In this document: positions 38,325 to 46,144 of the stretch, one piece after another
Layout: every line of letters begins with the position of its first letter
How positions within the stretch are numbered: the stretch's first letter is position 1
Assembly (NCBI RefSeq): GCF_900143085.1
Contig: NZ_FRCZ01000003.1
Span: forward strand, 62,001-126,000
Direction of reading: 5' to 3'
DNA length: 64,000 nucleotides
DNA from: Gracilibacillus kekensis
GTDB lineage: Bacteria; Bacillota; Bacilli; Bacillales; Amphibacillaceae
Program-made: the position numbers and the translations under genes
Notes under the pieces: model-generated
Told to the model about the DNA's origin: nothing
Databases searched by the model: none
What the model saw: only the letters and a program-made list of their open reading frames with translations

Positions 38325-39152
38325 ATGCCGGAATTACCAGAAGTAGAAACAATTAGACAAACGTTAAAGCAATTAGTAATTGGTAAGACGATAAAATCAG
38401 TCGATATATTTTGGCCTAAAATTATTCAGGAACCGGACGATCACCATGAATTTACTGATTTGATAAAAACACAAACGATTCACGATATAAGAAGAAAAGG
38501 CAAATTTTTATTATTTGATTTAGATCAGCATGTATTGGTATCACACTTACGTATGGAAGGAAAGTACGGTGTTTTTCCGAATGATGAAGAGTTACTGCCC
38601 CATACTCATGTTGTTTTTCAATTCACAGATGGTCATGATTTACGTTACAGAGATGTTCGTAAATTTGGTACAATGCATTTGCAAGAAAAGGGAACAGAAA
38701 CATCTAAAAAGCCACTTCTTTTGTTAGCAAAAGACCCTTTAGAAGCTGATTTTTCACTTCGTACCTTTCAGGAAAAAGTACAGAAAAGTGAGCGTAATAT
38801 TAAGAATATATTATTGGATCAATCAGTTATTGCTGGACTAGGAAATATTTATGTGGATGAAACGTTATTTTTAGCAGGTGTTCACCCATTAACAAAAGGT
38901 TTCCATTTAACGAATGAACAGGTCCTTCATATTCTAGAGGCTGCCATCGTCACTCTTAAGGATGCCGTAAAGCAAGGTGGAACGACAATAAGGTCTTATG
39001 TGAACTCTCAAGGGCAAATTGGTATGTTTCAACAGCAACTAAATGTATATGCTCAAAATGATAAAGAATGTAATCAGTGCAAAGATATTATCATGAAAAT
39101 CAAAGTGAATGGGAGAGGTACACACTACTGTCCGACTTGTCAACCACTCTAG
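38325..39152 (+). CDS. mutM: Formamidopyrimidine-DNA glycosylase
   Basis: Removes 8-oxoguanine and other oxidised purines and nicks the strand. The 275-residue protein has the catalytic N-terminus MPELPEVETIR (Pro and Glu after Met removal). It also has the Lys in DIRRKGKFLLF, RYRDVRKFGTMHL, the helix-two-turn-helix GLGNIYVDETLF, and a Cys4 zinc finger at the C-terminus (CNQC and CPTC). All key residues are present. It lies 18 bp after polA, as in B. subtilis, and is likely cotranscribed for DNA repair. Confidence 0.95.
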   Translation: MPELPEVETIRQTLKQLVIGKTIKSVDIFWPKIIQEPDDHHEFTDLIKTQTIHDIRRKGKFLLFDLDQHVLVSHLRMEGKYGVFPNDEELLPHTHVVFQFTDGHDLRYRDVRKFGTMHLQEKGTETSKKPLLLLAKDPLEADFSLRTFQEKVQKSERNIKNILLDQSVIAGLGNIYVDETLFLAGVHPLTKGFHLTNEQVLHILEAAIVTLKDAVKQGGTTIRSYVNSQGQIGMFQQQLNVYAQNDKECNQCKDIIMKIKVNGRGTHYCPTCQPL

Positions 39153-39221
39153 TGCATCACAATTTTGCCCATTACTCCATATAATACAGAAAATAGTTGT
39201 GTGAAGGAGTAATGAGAGCAA

Positions 39222-39812
39222 ATGATGTTAGCCATAATTATAATTGCAATTAGTATTGATAGTTTTTTGATAGCATTTACTTATGGTTTAAGAGGATTAA
39301 CGTTACCATGGAGTGAAATGCTAAAGATATCAATAACGGTTGGAGCGGTTTTTGGAATTTCGATGTTGATCGGCGATGTATTATCGTCGATTGTCTCTAT
39401 TCAATCCGCTGAGATGGTTGGTGGATTTATCTTGGCTATGGTTGGTGTCATTTTGTTAACCACTCTAGTGGAAAAGAAAAAAAAGAAGCAAAAAATACCT
39501 TTTTTAATTAAAATTCTAAAAAAACCAATGGAAGCAGATATCGATCATTCAGGTAAAATTAATGGAATTGAGCCGTTTTTAATAGGTATTGCCCTGTCTT
39601 TAGACTCATTTGGTGCAGGCATAGGTGTATCGATGTTAGGGGCGTCACCTTTTATTACTTCTTTACTTGTGATGGCTATAACTTCCTTATTTCTCATAAT
39701 TGGAGTATATGTGGGGAAAACTTTTGCTAATATCAGTGGCATTAAAAAAGTTTCCATTTTACCAGGCTTTTTACTTATTATTATAGGGATTTGGAAAATG
39801 GTTATCGTATAA
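39222..39812 (+). CDS. ytaF: Sporulation membrane protein YtaF (MntP-like)
   Basis: A 196-residue protein with six hydrophobic segments in two repeats of three. The repeated signature is AISIDSFLIAFTYGLRG in the first half and IALSLDSFGAGIGVSMLG in the second, with membrane Asp residues in each. This is the fold of MntP-type manganese exporters. YtaF proteins are a sporulation-linked branch; the ion is not established. GGAG upstream supports the start at 39222 (39225 is also possible). Between mutM and coaE, as in B. subtilis. Confidence 0.88.
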   Translation: MMLAIIIIAISIDSFLIAFTYGLRGLTLPWSEMLKISITVGAVFGISMLIGDVLSSIVSIQSAEMVGGFILAMVGVILLTTLVEKKKKKQKIPFLIKILKKPMEADIDHSGKINGIEPFLIGIALSLDSFGAGIGVSMLGASPFITSLLVMAITSLFLIIGVYVGKTFANISGIKKVSILPGFLLIIIGIWKMVIV

Positions 39813-39872
39813 TTTACTGAACTTTTAAAAAGACTGCCTGTTCACTTTATCAAGATGTAATCTTCATAATAA

Positions 39873-39910
39873 CCTCACTTCTAAAACGGAACATGATTTA
39901 AGAAGTGAGG
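39873..39910. other. 10-bp hairpin between ytaF and coaE
   Basis: cctcacttct (39873-39882) pairs perfectly with agaagtgagg (39901-39910) around an 18-nt loop. No T run follows on the plus strand. It may attenuate or process the transcript. Confidence 0.45.
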
Positions 39911-40008
39911 AAAGTGGTCGAAACTTCATGATAATTTTGTTTTGTTTTTTTGTTACTATTTCTTTTTTAAAATATCGGACAACCAATGTAGTAAAAGAGG
40001 TGTTAATA

Positions 40009-40614
40009 TTGATTATAGGACTAACTGGCAATATAGCAACCGGTAAATCAACAATCAGTAGTATGATTCAAGAGGAATACTCGATTCCTGTTATCGATGC
40101 CGATATGATTGCCAGAGAAGTAGTGGAGCCTGGAGAAAAAGCTTTGCAAAGAATAGTAGAAACTTTTGGTGAAGATATACTCTTGGAGGATGGTACACTC
40201 AATCGTAAACGTTTAGGAGAAATAATTTTCGAAGATAAAACAAAAAGAGAACAATTAAATGCAATTGTTCATCCAGCTGTTAGGGAAAGAATGGAACAGA
40301 AAAAGCAAAAGTTTATTCAACTGGGACATGAGTTAATAGTATTAGATATACCCCTTTTGTTTGAAAATGAACTTACATATCTTGTCGACAAAACCATCGT
40401 TGTTTATACAACGGAGAAGATTCAACTGAAACGCTTAATGGAACGTAATCAATTCAGTGAAAAAGAAGCACAAAACCGGATGGATGCGCAAATGGATATT
40501 GATAAGAAGTGTGCCAAAGCAGATGCTGTAATCGATAACAGTGGAACGATTGCAAGTTCAAGAGAACAATTAGATTCACTTATAAAGAAATGGAAATTAA
40601 TTTCAAAAGTATAA
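40009..40614 (+). CDS. coaE: Dephospho-CoA kinase
   Basis: Last step of coenzyme A synthesis: phosphorylates the 3'-OH of dephospho-CoA. The 201-residue P-loop kinase starts IIGLTGNIATGKST (Walker A, GNIATGKST). The conserved DADMIAREV and the lid and CoA-binding blocks VHPAVRERM and VLDIPLLFEN follow. The TTG at 40009 is chosen because AAGAGGTG lies eight bases upstream and family members begin at the P-loop; the longer frame adds a spurious hydrophobic stretch. Length fits (B. subtilis about 197). Confidence 0.92.
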   Translation: MIIGLTGNIATGKSTISSMIQEEYSIPVIDADMIAREVVEPGEKALQRIVETFGEDILLEDGTLNRKRLGEIIFEDKTKREQLNAIVHPAVRERMEQKKQKFIQLGHELIVLDIPLLFENELTYLVDKTIVVYTTEKIQLKRLMERNQFSEKEAQNRMDAQMDIDKKCAKADAVIDNSGTIASSREQLDSLIKKWKLISKV

Positions 40615-40797
40615 ATATAAATTAAGCAATTATCTCGGTGTAACTCTGGATAATATCGCAACGAATAGATACAGGTTATAGCAAATAAGTTAAGTGGGGA
40701 ATTAACTTTCGCTAACTTCCTGATATGTTTCGTTAAGTATAATGGGAATTTAAACCTCCCGCTAATTGAGTTCAAACAACTCTAACTAAAGTTCAAC

Positions 40798-40826
40798 TTG
40801 TCAAATGGTACAAAAATAGATATAAT
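40798..40826 (+). promoter_or_regulatory. Promoter of speD
   Basis: TTGTCA (40798-40803), 17 bp, TATAAT (40821-40826). It implies an untranslated leader of about 165 nt before speD. Confidence 0.7.
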
Positions 40827-40890
40827 TTTTCTGCACAACTTTACTGGTTTTATCTCGGTGAATGATTAATTAGTGAAGAGATTTTGAATA

Positions 40891-40994
40891 ATGAGATAGA
40901 TGGAATACTCAAAGGCTAGGACTTCTTTGGACTCTCTTTCCCCCGTGGTATCTCATGAAATATTATTCAGAAGAACTTGTGAAAAAGGGGGAAA
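40891..40994 (+). promoter_or_regulatory. Possible SD-sequestering pseudoknot in the speD leader
   Basis: Helix A: atgagata (40891-40898) with tatctcat (40949-40956). Helix B: tttccccc (40937-40944) with gggggaaa (40987-40994), which contains the ribosome-binding site. Both are perfect 8-bp helices and are interleaved, the topology of an H-type pseudoknot. A small inner hairpin, tcaaag/ctttgg, lies at about 40909-40930. No known riboswitch family was recognised. Confidence 0.5.
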
Positions 40995-40999
40995 TGCAT

Positions 41000-41374
41000 A
41001 TGGATACAATAGGTAGACACGTAATTGCTGAACTATGGGATTGTAATCTTGATGTATTAAATGATATCGATCGTTTAGAAAAAACATTTGTGAATGCCGC
41101 GCTTAAAGCTGGAGCAGAAATCCGTGAGGTTGCTTTTCATAAATTTGCACCCTTTGGCGTAAGTGGTGTAGTGATCATTTCTGAGTCGCATTTAACGATC
41201 CATAGTTTTCCAGAACATGGCTATGCAAGTATTGATGTATACACGTGTGGCAATATGATTGATCCCCATCTTGCGGTTACCTATATTGAAGAGAAATTAG
41301 AAGCCAAAACAATTGAAAAAGTTGAAGTTCCCAGAGGAATGAAAGCAATTCAATTTAAAAATAAAAAAGCCTAA
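41000..41374 (+). CDS. speD: S-adenosylmethionine decarboxylase proenzyme
   Basis: Makes decarboxylated SAM, the aminopropyl donor for spermidine. The 124-residue proenzyme is of the short prokaryotic class. It self-cleaves between Glu and Ser in [17 protein letters not shown], creating the pyruvoyl cofactor from that Ser. VDVYTCG appears as IDVYTCGN. The ATG at 41000 is eight bases after AAAAGGGGG; the ATG at 40994 is too close to that site. A long structured leader may control translation. In B. subtilis gapB precedes speD; here it is absent. Confidence 0.93.
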   Translation: MDTIGRHVIAELWDCNLDVLNDIDRLEKTFVNAALKAGAEIREVAFHKFAPFGVSGVVIISESHLTIHSFPEHGYASIDVYTCGNMIDPHLAVTYIEEKLEAKTIEKVEVPRGMKAIQFKNKKA

Positions 41375-41379
41375 TAATC

Positions 41380-41402
41380 CCTTACACCGTGTAAGGTTTT
41401 TT
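41380..41402 (+). terminator. Terminator of speD
   Basis: ccttac (41380-41385) with gtaagg (41391-41396), then TTTTTTC. Confidence 0.8.
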
Positions 41403-41445
41403 CATTTAAGGGAAAAAAGTTTAAAAATTCGAAGATGCAAAAGAC

Positions 41446-41495
41446 TTTTAAAGTCGAAACGTTCAAAATGTGCGCTTGCACTTTTCTTATAAATC
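41446..41495 (+). repeat. Second, shorter copy of the polA-upstream repeat
   Basis: agtcgaaacgttcaaaatgt, followed by gcgcttgcacttttcttata, matches the end of the repeat at about 35558-35617 with small gaps. The rest of the 273-bp gap up to 41647 shows only an AT-rich promoter-like region. Confidence 0.5.
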
Positions 41496-41647
41496 TTTTG
41501 TTAAGCAAAAATGGCTGTTCGTTGTGATACTTTAATTTAGAAGAAAAGTTTGAAGAATTTCGCTTAACAAATAGTGATTAATCGTTTTCTTTGCTAAAAC
41601 GTGTTAAAATATATTGTAATAAAATACATAACGAGGTGTAATAGTAT

Positions 41648-42037
41648 ATGTCATTCCGTAACACATTAAACAAGAATTTTAATAATCACTCTGAAACAAG
41701 AGATAAACATTGGGATCCTGCATTGCAAACACATTATTTTAAAACAACAAAAGATAAGGCATTTGATAAATTAGAGCCGCTTTTTAGTAATATGAAAGAG
41801 TGTCAAATTGTTGGTATTTCAAAAGAACACGGTGAGATCAGCTTTAATTACAAGGCAGGTAGAAAGGTTTTTATTATTATGACTATAATTATGGTTAAAC
41901 CTTATCGTACGGCAATTGATATTTCAGCTACTACGGAATCAGCGATACCATTTGACTTTGGGTATAGTCATAAACTAATTCCAAAACTTTATGATAAAAT
42001 AAAGAAAGAGTTAGATTTCGTCGGTACGAAAGAATAA
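41648..42037 (+). CDS. Conserved hypothetical cytosolic protein
   Basis: A 129-residue protein with no signal peptide and no sure membrane segment. One hydrophobic strand pair (VFIIMTIIMV, about 76-85) lies in an otherwise mixed sequence. It starts SFRNTLNKNFNNHSETRDKHWDPAL and has KEHGEISFNY in the middle and DFGYSHKLIPKLYDKI near the end. I recall similar short proteins annotated only as 'cytosolic protein' near nrdR in Bacillus, but cannot name a domain. GAGGTG lies about nine bases before the ATG. It stands 21 bp before nrdR, so probably in the same transcript. Confidence 0.65.
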   Translation: MSFRNTLNKNFNNHSETRDKHWDPALQTHYFKTTKDKAFDKLEPLFSNMKECQIVGISKEHGEISFNYKAGRKVFIIMTIIMVKPYRTAIDISATTESAIPFDFGYSHKLIPKLYDKIKKELDFVGTKE

Positions 42038-42058
42038 AGAAACGAAGGATGATTAAGT

Positions 42059-42523
42059 TTGCGGTGTCCACATTGTCATTATAAAAATACAAAAGTATTA
42101 GATTCCAGACCGATAGAAGAAGGTCGCTCCATACGTCGTAGAAGAGAATGTGAATCTTGTGATTTTCGTTTCACTACGTTTGAGCGAATCGAAGAGGTGC
42201 CATTAATTGTCGTAAAAAAAGAAGGTACAAGAGAAGAATACAGTCGTGACAAATTAATGCGCGGCTTGATTCGAGCATGTGAAAAAAGGCCAGTAGCCCT
42301 CGAACAACTCGAAAATATTGCAGTTGATATTGAGAAAGAATTACGAAACCGTGGGACATCTGAAGTGCAAAGTGACGATATTGGAGAAATGGTGATGGAT
42401 CGTTTAGCAGATGTAGACGAAGTGGCATATGTGCGCTTTGCATCTGTTTATCGACAATTTAAAGATATTAGTGTGTTTTTGGACGAGCTAAAAGATTTAA
42501 TTCGAAGTGATAAGAATGATTGA
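42059..42523 (+). CDS. nrdR: Transcriptional repressor NrdR
   Basis: Represses ribonucleotide reductase genes in response to ATP/dATP. The 154-residue protein begins with a Cys4 zinc ribbon (CPHC at residues 3-6, CESC near 31-34). The ATP-cone domain follows (about 46-136, with [24 protein letters not shown] beginning it, and [14 protein letters not shown]). Translation starts at TTG, preceded by GAAGGA. It is followed 22 bp later by dnaB in the order conserved across Bacillus. Confidence 0.93.
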   Translation: MRCPHCHYKNTKVLDSRPIEEGRSIRRRRECESCDFRFTTFERIEEVPLIVVKKEGTREEYSRDKLMRGLIRACEKRPVALEQLENIAVDIEKELRNRGTSEVQSDDIGEMVMDRLADVDEVAYVRFASVYRQFKDISVFLDELKDLIRSDKND

Positions 42524-42545
42524 GGTATAGAAAGGAGATATATTC

Positions 42546-43907
42546 ATGGGACTAGGCGATATCGGGAAAATACTACCTTCAGAATTATACAGAGTTGATA
42601 CCTCCCAGGAACTATCCCTTTTTTATACAAACTCGTTGACACACCTTTATCAGCCTCTCATCGGTATTGATGCTATGTCACTTTATCAAACACTTTATAC
42701 AGAGTCCACATTAAGTATGGACTATCAGACGCATCATATGCTAATGAATTATATTGGTTTACCACTTGACCGTATTTATCGAGCAAGAAGGAAACTTGAA
42801 GCGATCGGTCTATTACAGACTTTTGAAGAAATAAATGAGGAACAGAAGGTTTATCAATATCTTATACATCCACCGCAATCCGCACAACGTTTTTTTGAAA
42901 ATGATTTTTTAAGCCACTTGTTATATCATCAGCTCGGTAGTGACAAATACAAGAAAATTAAACAGGCTTTTGTAAAACAAGAAAAAAATAAAGATGCTCA
43001 AAAAGAAACAACCGCTCGTTTTGAAGATGTGTTTCAATTAGTTGATCAACAGCCAGAACAAAACCAATTGCAGTCTCAAGAAAAAGAATGGGAAATACCT
43101 ATAGGTGAAAAAGTCGACTTTGAATGGTTGGAACAACTTTTAAAGCAGCGAATGTTACCAATAGAGCAGATCTTAACTGCTCCTGCACGAAAATTAATAA
43201 ATCAAATGTTTGTAGCGTATGATTTAACGAATCAGGATATCGAAAAAGCTTTACTATGGTCGATAAACGATGAGAATCAATTGCTAACAACTGAATTTAA
43301 GAATGCCTGTATGGATTTGGTTAGTGCGACGAAACCAAAGGTTCCTTTACAAGTAACATCAGATAAACAAAAAGTAGCTGCTGAAAAATCAGAGCCTACA
43401 AATAAATCAAAAGCAGACCAATTCATTGAAATGTTAGAACATATTTCACCACGGCAATTATTGCAAGATCTTTCAGGAGGGAATCAACCATCCCAGCATG
43501 ATTTGAAAGTAATCAGTGAAGTAATGACAAATCAAGGGCTTAATCCAGGTGTTATGAACGTTTTACTGCACTATGTATTATTAAAAACAGATATGAAGCT
43601 ATCCAAAGGTTATTTAGAAACTATAGCTAGTCATTGGGCGCGTAAAAATGTGAAGACGGTAAGACAAGCAATGACGTTAGCAAAATCTGAAAATAAAAAG
43701 TATCAACAATGGACAACTACTTCGAAAAACAATAAACGTTATTCCAATAAAAATACTAAAAAAGATATTGTTCCAGATTGGTATAAAAAACAGAAGACAA
43801 CAAAAGAAAATAAACAACCAGATTCTACAGAAGAAAAAGAAAGAAAAGCAAAAGAAGCGGATGAAATGCTCGCACAATACCTAGCGCAACAAGCTAATGA
43901 TGAATAA
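42546..43907 (+). CDS. dnaB: Replication initiation/membrane attachment protein DnaB
   Basis: In Gram-positives this is the helicase co-loader, not the helicase. The 453-residue protein has a winged-helix N-terminal part (about 1-130, with LYQPLIGIDAMSLYQTLY), a linker and second helical domains (about 200-410). The DnaB_2/DnaD-like motif is HWARKNVKTVRQAMTLAKSE near 363-382. The end is a Lys/Glu/Gln-rich tail. AAAGGAGATAT precedes the ATG. With DnaI just downstream (11-bp gap) it loads DnaC helicase at oriC and stalled forks. Confidence 0.92.
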   Translation: MGLGDIGKILPSELYRVDTSQELSLFYTNSLTHLYQPLIGIDAMSLYQTLYTESTLSMDYQTHHMLMNYIGLPLDRIYRARRKLEAIGLLQTFEEINEEQKVYQYLIHPPQSAQRFFENDFLSHLLYHQLGSDKYKKIKQAFVKQEKNKDAQKETTARFEDVFQLVDQQPEQNQLQSQEKEWEIPIGEKVDFEWLEQLLKQRMLPIEQILTAPARKLINQMFVAYDLTNQDIEKALLWSINDENQLLTTEFKNACMDLVSATKPKVPLQVTSDKQKVAAEKSEPTNKSKADQFIEMLEHISPRQLLQDLSGGNQPSQHDLKVISEVMTNQGLNPGVMNVLLHYVLLKTDMKLSKGYLETIASHWARKNVKTVRQAMTLAKSENKKYQQWTTTSKNNKRYSNKNTKKDIVPDWYKKQKTTKENKQPDSTEEKERKAKEADEMLAQYLAQQANDE

Positions 43908-43918
43908 GGGTGATCGTC

Positions 43919-44854
43919 ATGGAACCAATCCAATCAGCGATGAAGAAATGGATGAATTCGAATAAAAAAATTAGTGATAACTTTAATCAACAGCGAATGA
44001 ATGTTATTAATGATCCCGAAATTAGAAAAAAACTTAGTGATCATGTTGAATTAGATGAACAGGACATTAATCGTCATTTGATGAAGTTATACGAATACCA
44101 GCAAGCATCTAAAAATTGTCAAGATTGTCCGAATTTAGATGGTTGCAAAAATATATTAAAAGGCTTCACCCCTCATCTCGATGTAGATGGGAAGGCTATT
44201 TCTTTGAGATATGAAAAGTGTAAAAATAAAGTCCATGAGGAAGCTCAATTAGAAAAGGAATCATTAGTTAAAAGTTTATATATACCTAAACAAATTAAAC
44301 TAGCTAAGTTAGAAAATATGGATGCTTCTTCTTATGAACGGAAAGAAGTAATTAAAGAAATTATTGAGTTTGTTCAAAATTATTCGACTGGCACCTTTCA
44401 CAGAGGATTGTATATTCACGGACAATTTGGAACAGGGAAATCCTATATCTTAGGTGTGATAGCAAATGAATTGAAAAATCGATCGGTTAACTCCGCAATT
44501 ATTTATATGCCGGAGTTTGTGCGAGAAATGAAAGCATCGATTAAAAATGACAGTTTACAATCTAAAGTGGAACGATTTAAGAAAGTAGACGTTTTAATGT
44601 TTGATGACATTGGCGCTGAATCAATATCACCGTGGTTTCGGGATGAAATCCTTGGAGCGATTCTTCAATATCGAATGATGGAAGAACTTCCTGTATTTTT
44701 CACATCTAATTATAATCTGGAGCAATTGGAAGATCATTTATCAACTTCTAATCGAGGTGATGTAGAGACAATTAAAGCTGGCCGAATTATTGAACGTATC
44801 ACACAGTTGAGCAAGCCAATTGAATTATCTAAACGTTACCGATCGAGTGAATAA
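43919..44854 (+). CDS. dnaI: Primosomal protein DnaI (helicase loader)
   Basis: AAA+ ATPase that loads the replicative helicase. The 311-residue protein has an N-terminal helical and zinc-binding domain (cysteines in NCQDCPNLDGCKNI and YEKCKN). The AAA+ core has Walker A GQFGTGKSYI (about residues 171-180) and Walker B VDVLMFDDIGAE. FFTSNY (sensor 1) and GRIIERITQLSKPIEL follow. The ATG at 43919 gives exactly the length of B. subtilis DnaI, and AAGGGTGAT sits five bases before it. Confidence 0.94.
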   Translation: MEPIQSAMKKWMNSNKKISDNFNQQRMNVINDPEIRKKLSDHVELDEQDINRHLMKLYEYQQASKNCQDCPNLDGCKNILKGFTPHLDVDGKAISLRYEKCKNKVHEEAQLEKESLVKSLYIPKQIKLAKLENMDASSYERKEVIKEIIEFVQNYSTGTFHRGLYIHGQFGTGKSYILGVIANELKNRSVNSAIIYMPEFVREMKASIKNDSLQSKVERFKKVDVLMFDDIGAESISPWFRDEILGAILQYRMMEELPVFFTSNYNLEQLEDHLSTSNRGDVETIKAGRIIERITQLSKPIELSKRYRSSE

Positions 44855-44855
44855 T

Positions 44856-44897
44856 AATAACTTCTGTCTAATCCTGAGACAGAGGTTATTTTTTTTG
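44856..44897 (+). terminator. Terminator of the nrdR-dnaB-dnaI operon
   Basis: aataacttctgtct (44856-44869) with agacagaggttatt (44877-44890), then a run of T. Confidence 0.88.
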
Positions 44898-44947
44898 CTT
44901 CTCACCCATATAATATATCAGTTTGATGGTGGTGAGGGTGATGAGAC

Positions 44948-45799
44948 TTGTTGGAAATATATTTTGAACAAGATACGGAAGCGAATGTGTTTTATCAATT
45001 GTTGAAAGAAGAGCAAGACAAATGGCGACCAGCACGTAAACGAGTGAAAAGAACACTTATTCAATTAACCCCTGTTATTGAGATGGACTGGGAAGAGGAA
45101 AAAAGACATTTAGCACCATTGTTAAGTATGGTATTTATTCAGTGTAGAGAACTATCGATGATTCGACATATACTAAGGAAAAAATATTATTTTTCAAATG
45201 AAGATGAAATCGAACGAATTACCTCAATAGCCAGATCATTGTTAGAAAAAGATGAGACAGTATATGAAGACCGAATTCATCAACATGAATTGCGAGATGT
45301 TCTGACTACTATTTTTACGTTGCAAATCGATGAAAGCTTTGTCCGTTTTGATTCGATTATTCATTTCCGATTACATCATTATATTGATCAACTAACGGAA
45401 ATGGTGGGGCTGGCGATTGATGAATTTAAGCGAGAAGAAGAATATCAGGAATTTATTCATTCGATTAGAGAGTTTATTAAAAGAAAAATACCAGAAGAAG
45501 AGGTGATTCATGTAGTACAAGGCAAAGAATTTCAATTTTATCGAGATAATGGTGAACAATACACGATGGAGGATTTAAAAAATTTGAAAGCACGCTTTCC
45601 ATTGTTTATCTTTGGTTTAGAAAAAGAAGAATGGGATATTTCACCTTTAATTATGTTGGCACCGACTCATATTTATATGTACGGTGAGGACCAATCGGAA
45701 ACAAGAACTCATACGATTATGACTATTTTTCAGGAACGATGCAGTTTTTATTCCACAGATTTCTTTCCGTTTTATCTGCAAGATCAAAAAGAATCTTGA
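44948..45799 (+). CDS. ytxC: Sporulation protein YtxC
   Basis: A 283-residue soluble, strongly charged protein of the YtxC family. It is rich in Glu, Arg and aromatic residues, with a central block RDVLTTIFTLQIDESFVRFD and a C-terminal part LMLAPTHIYMYGEDQS. No catalytic motif is recognised; a role in sporulation is assigned by family only. The start is TTG (44948, with another TTG at 44951), after AGGGTGAT. The thrS promoter overlaps its stop codon. Confidence 0.8.
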   Translation: MLEIYFEQDTEANVFYQLLKEEQDKWRPARKRVKRTLIQLTPVIEMDWEEEKRHLAPLLSMVFIQCRELSMIRHILRKKYYFSNEDEIERITSIARSLLEKDETVYEDRIHQHELRDVLTTIFTLQIDESFVRFDSIIHFRLHHYIDQLTEMVGLAIDEFKREEEYQEFIHSIREFIKRKIPEEEVIHVVQGKEFQFYRDNGEQYTMEDLKNLKARFPLFIFGLEKEEWDISPLIMLAPTHIYMYGEDQSETRTHTIMTIFQERCSFYSTDFFPFYLQDQKES

Positions 45800-45824
45800 T
45801 TTTTTTTCGAACAATCGTTATAAT
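45796..45824 (+). promoter_or_regulatory. Promoter of thrS
   Basis: TTGATT (45796-45801), 17 bp, TATAAT (45819-45824). The -35 box overlaps the ytxC stop codon. Confidence 0.75.
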
Positions 45825-45830
45825 AAATCG

Positions 45831-46098
45831 CATAACAATAAAACTTGCGTGGAAGAGGACAAGATTGTTTGTAAGGCATACTATAAGAGAAGGGAAACCA
45901 TGGCTGAAAGTTTCCTGTATGACCACATTCTAATTACCCCCTCTGAGCACTACTATGGAACGCTTATGCAATTAATTAGTAGCGATTCGTCATCGATATC
46001 GACTTTCAATGAGCTACACAAGATGTGTGGAAAATTGGGTGGAACCACGGGTATAACGCTCGTCCCTTTACAATAAGTAGGGGGATGGGCGTTTTTTA
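45831..46098 (+). promoter_or_regulatory. T-box riboswitch of thrS
   Basis: Typical leader start GAGGACAAGA near 45854, then a stem I region. The T-box sequence GGGTGGAACCACGG is near 46037-46050, where UGGA can pair with a tRNA ending UCCA. A terminator follows (aacgctcgtcccttt with ggggatgggcgtt, then six T to 46097). The likely specifier codon is ACC (45936-45938, Thr). A 75-codon ORF inside is not a gene. Confidence 0.88.
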
Positions 46099-46144
46099 TT
46101 TGGTCCAATAGTAGTGATGTAATAAGAAAAGGAGCGGATCTAAC

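Noticed and set aside
45849-46076. 75-codon ORF before thrS
   Set aside because: It lies entirely within the T-box leader.
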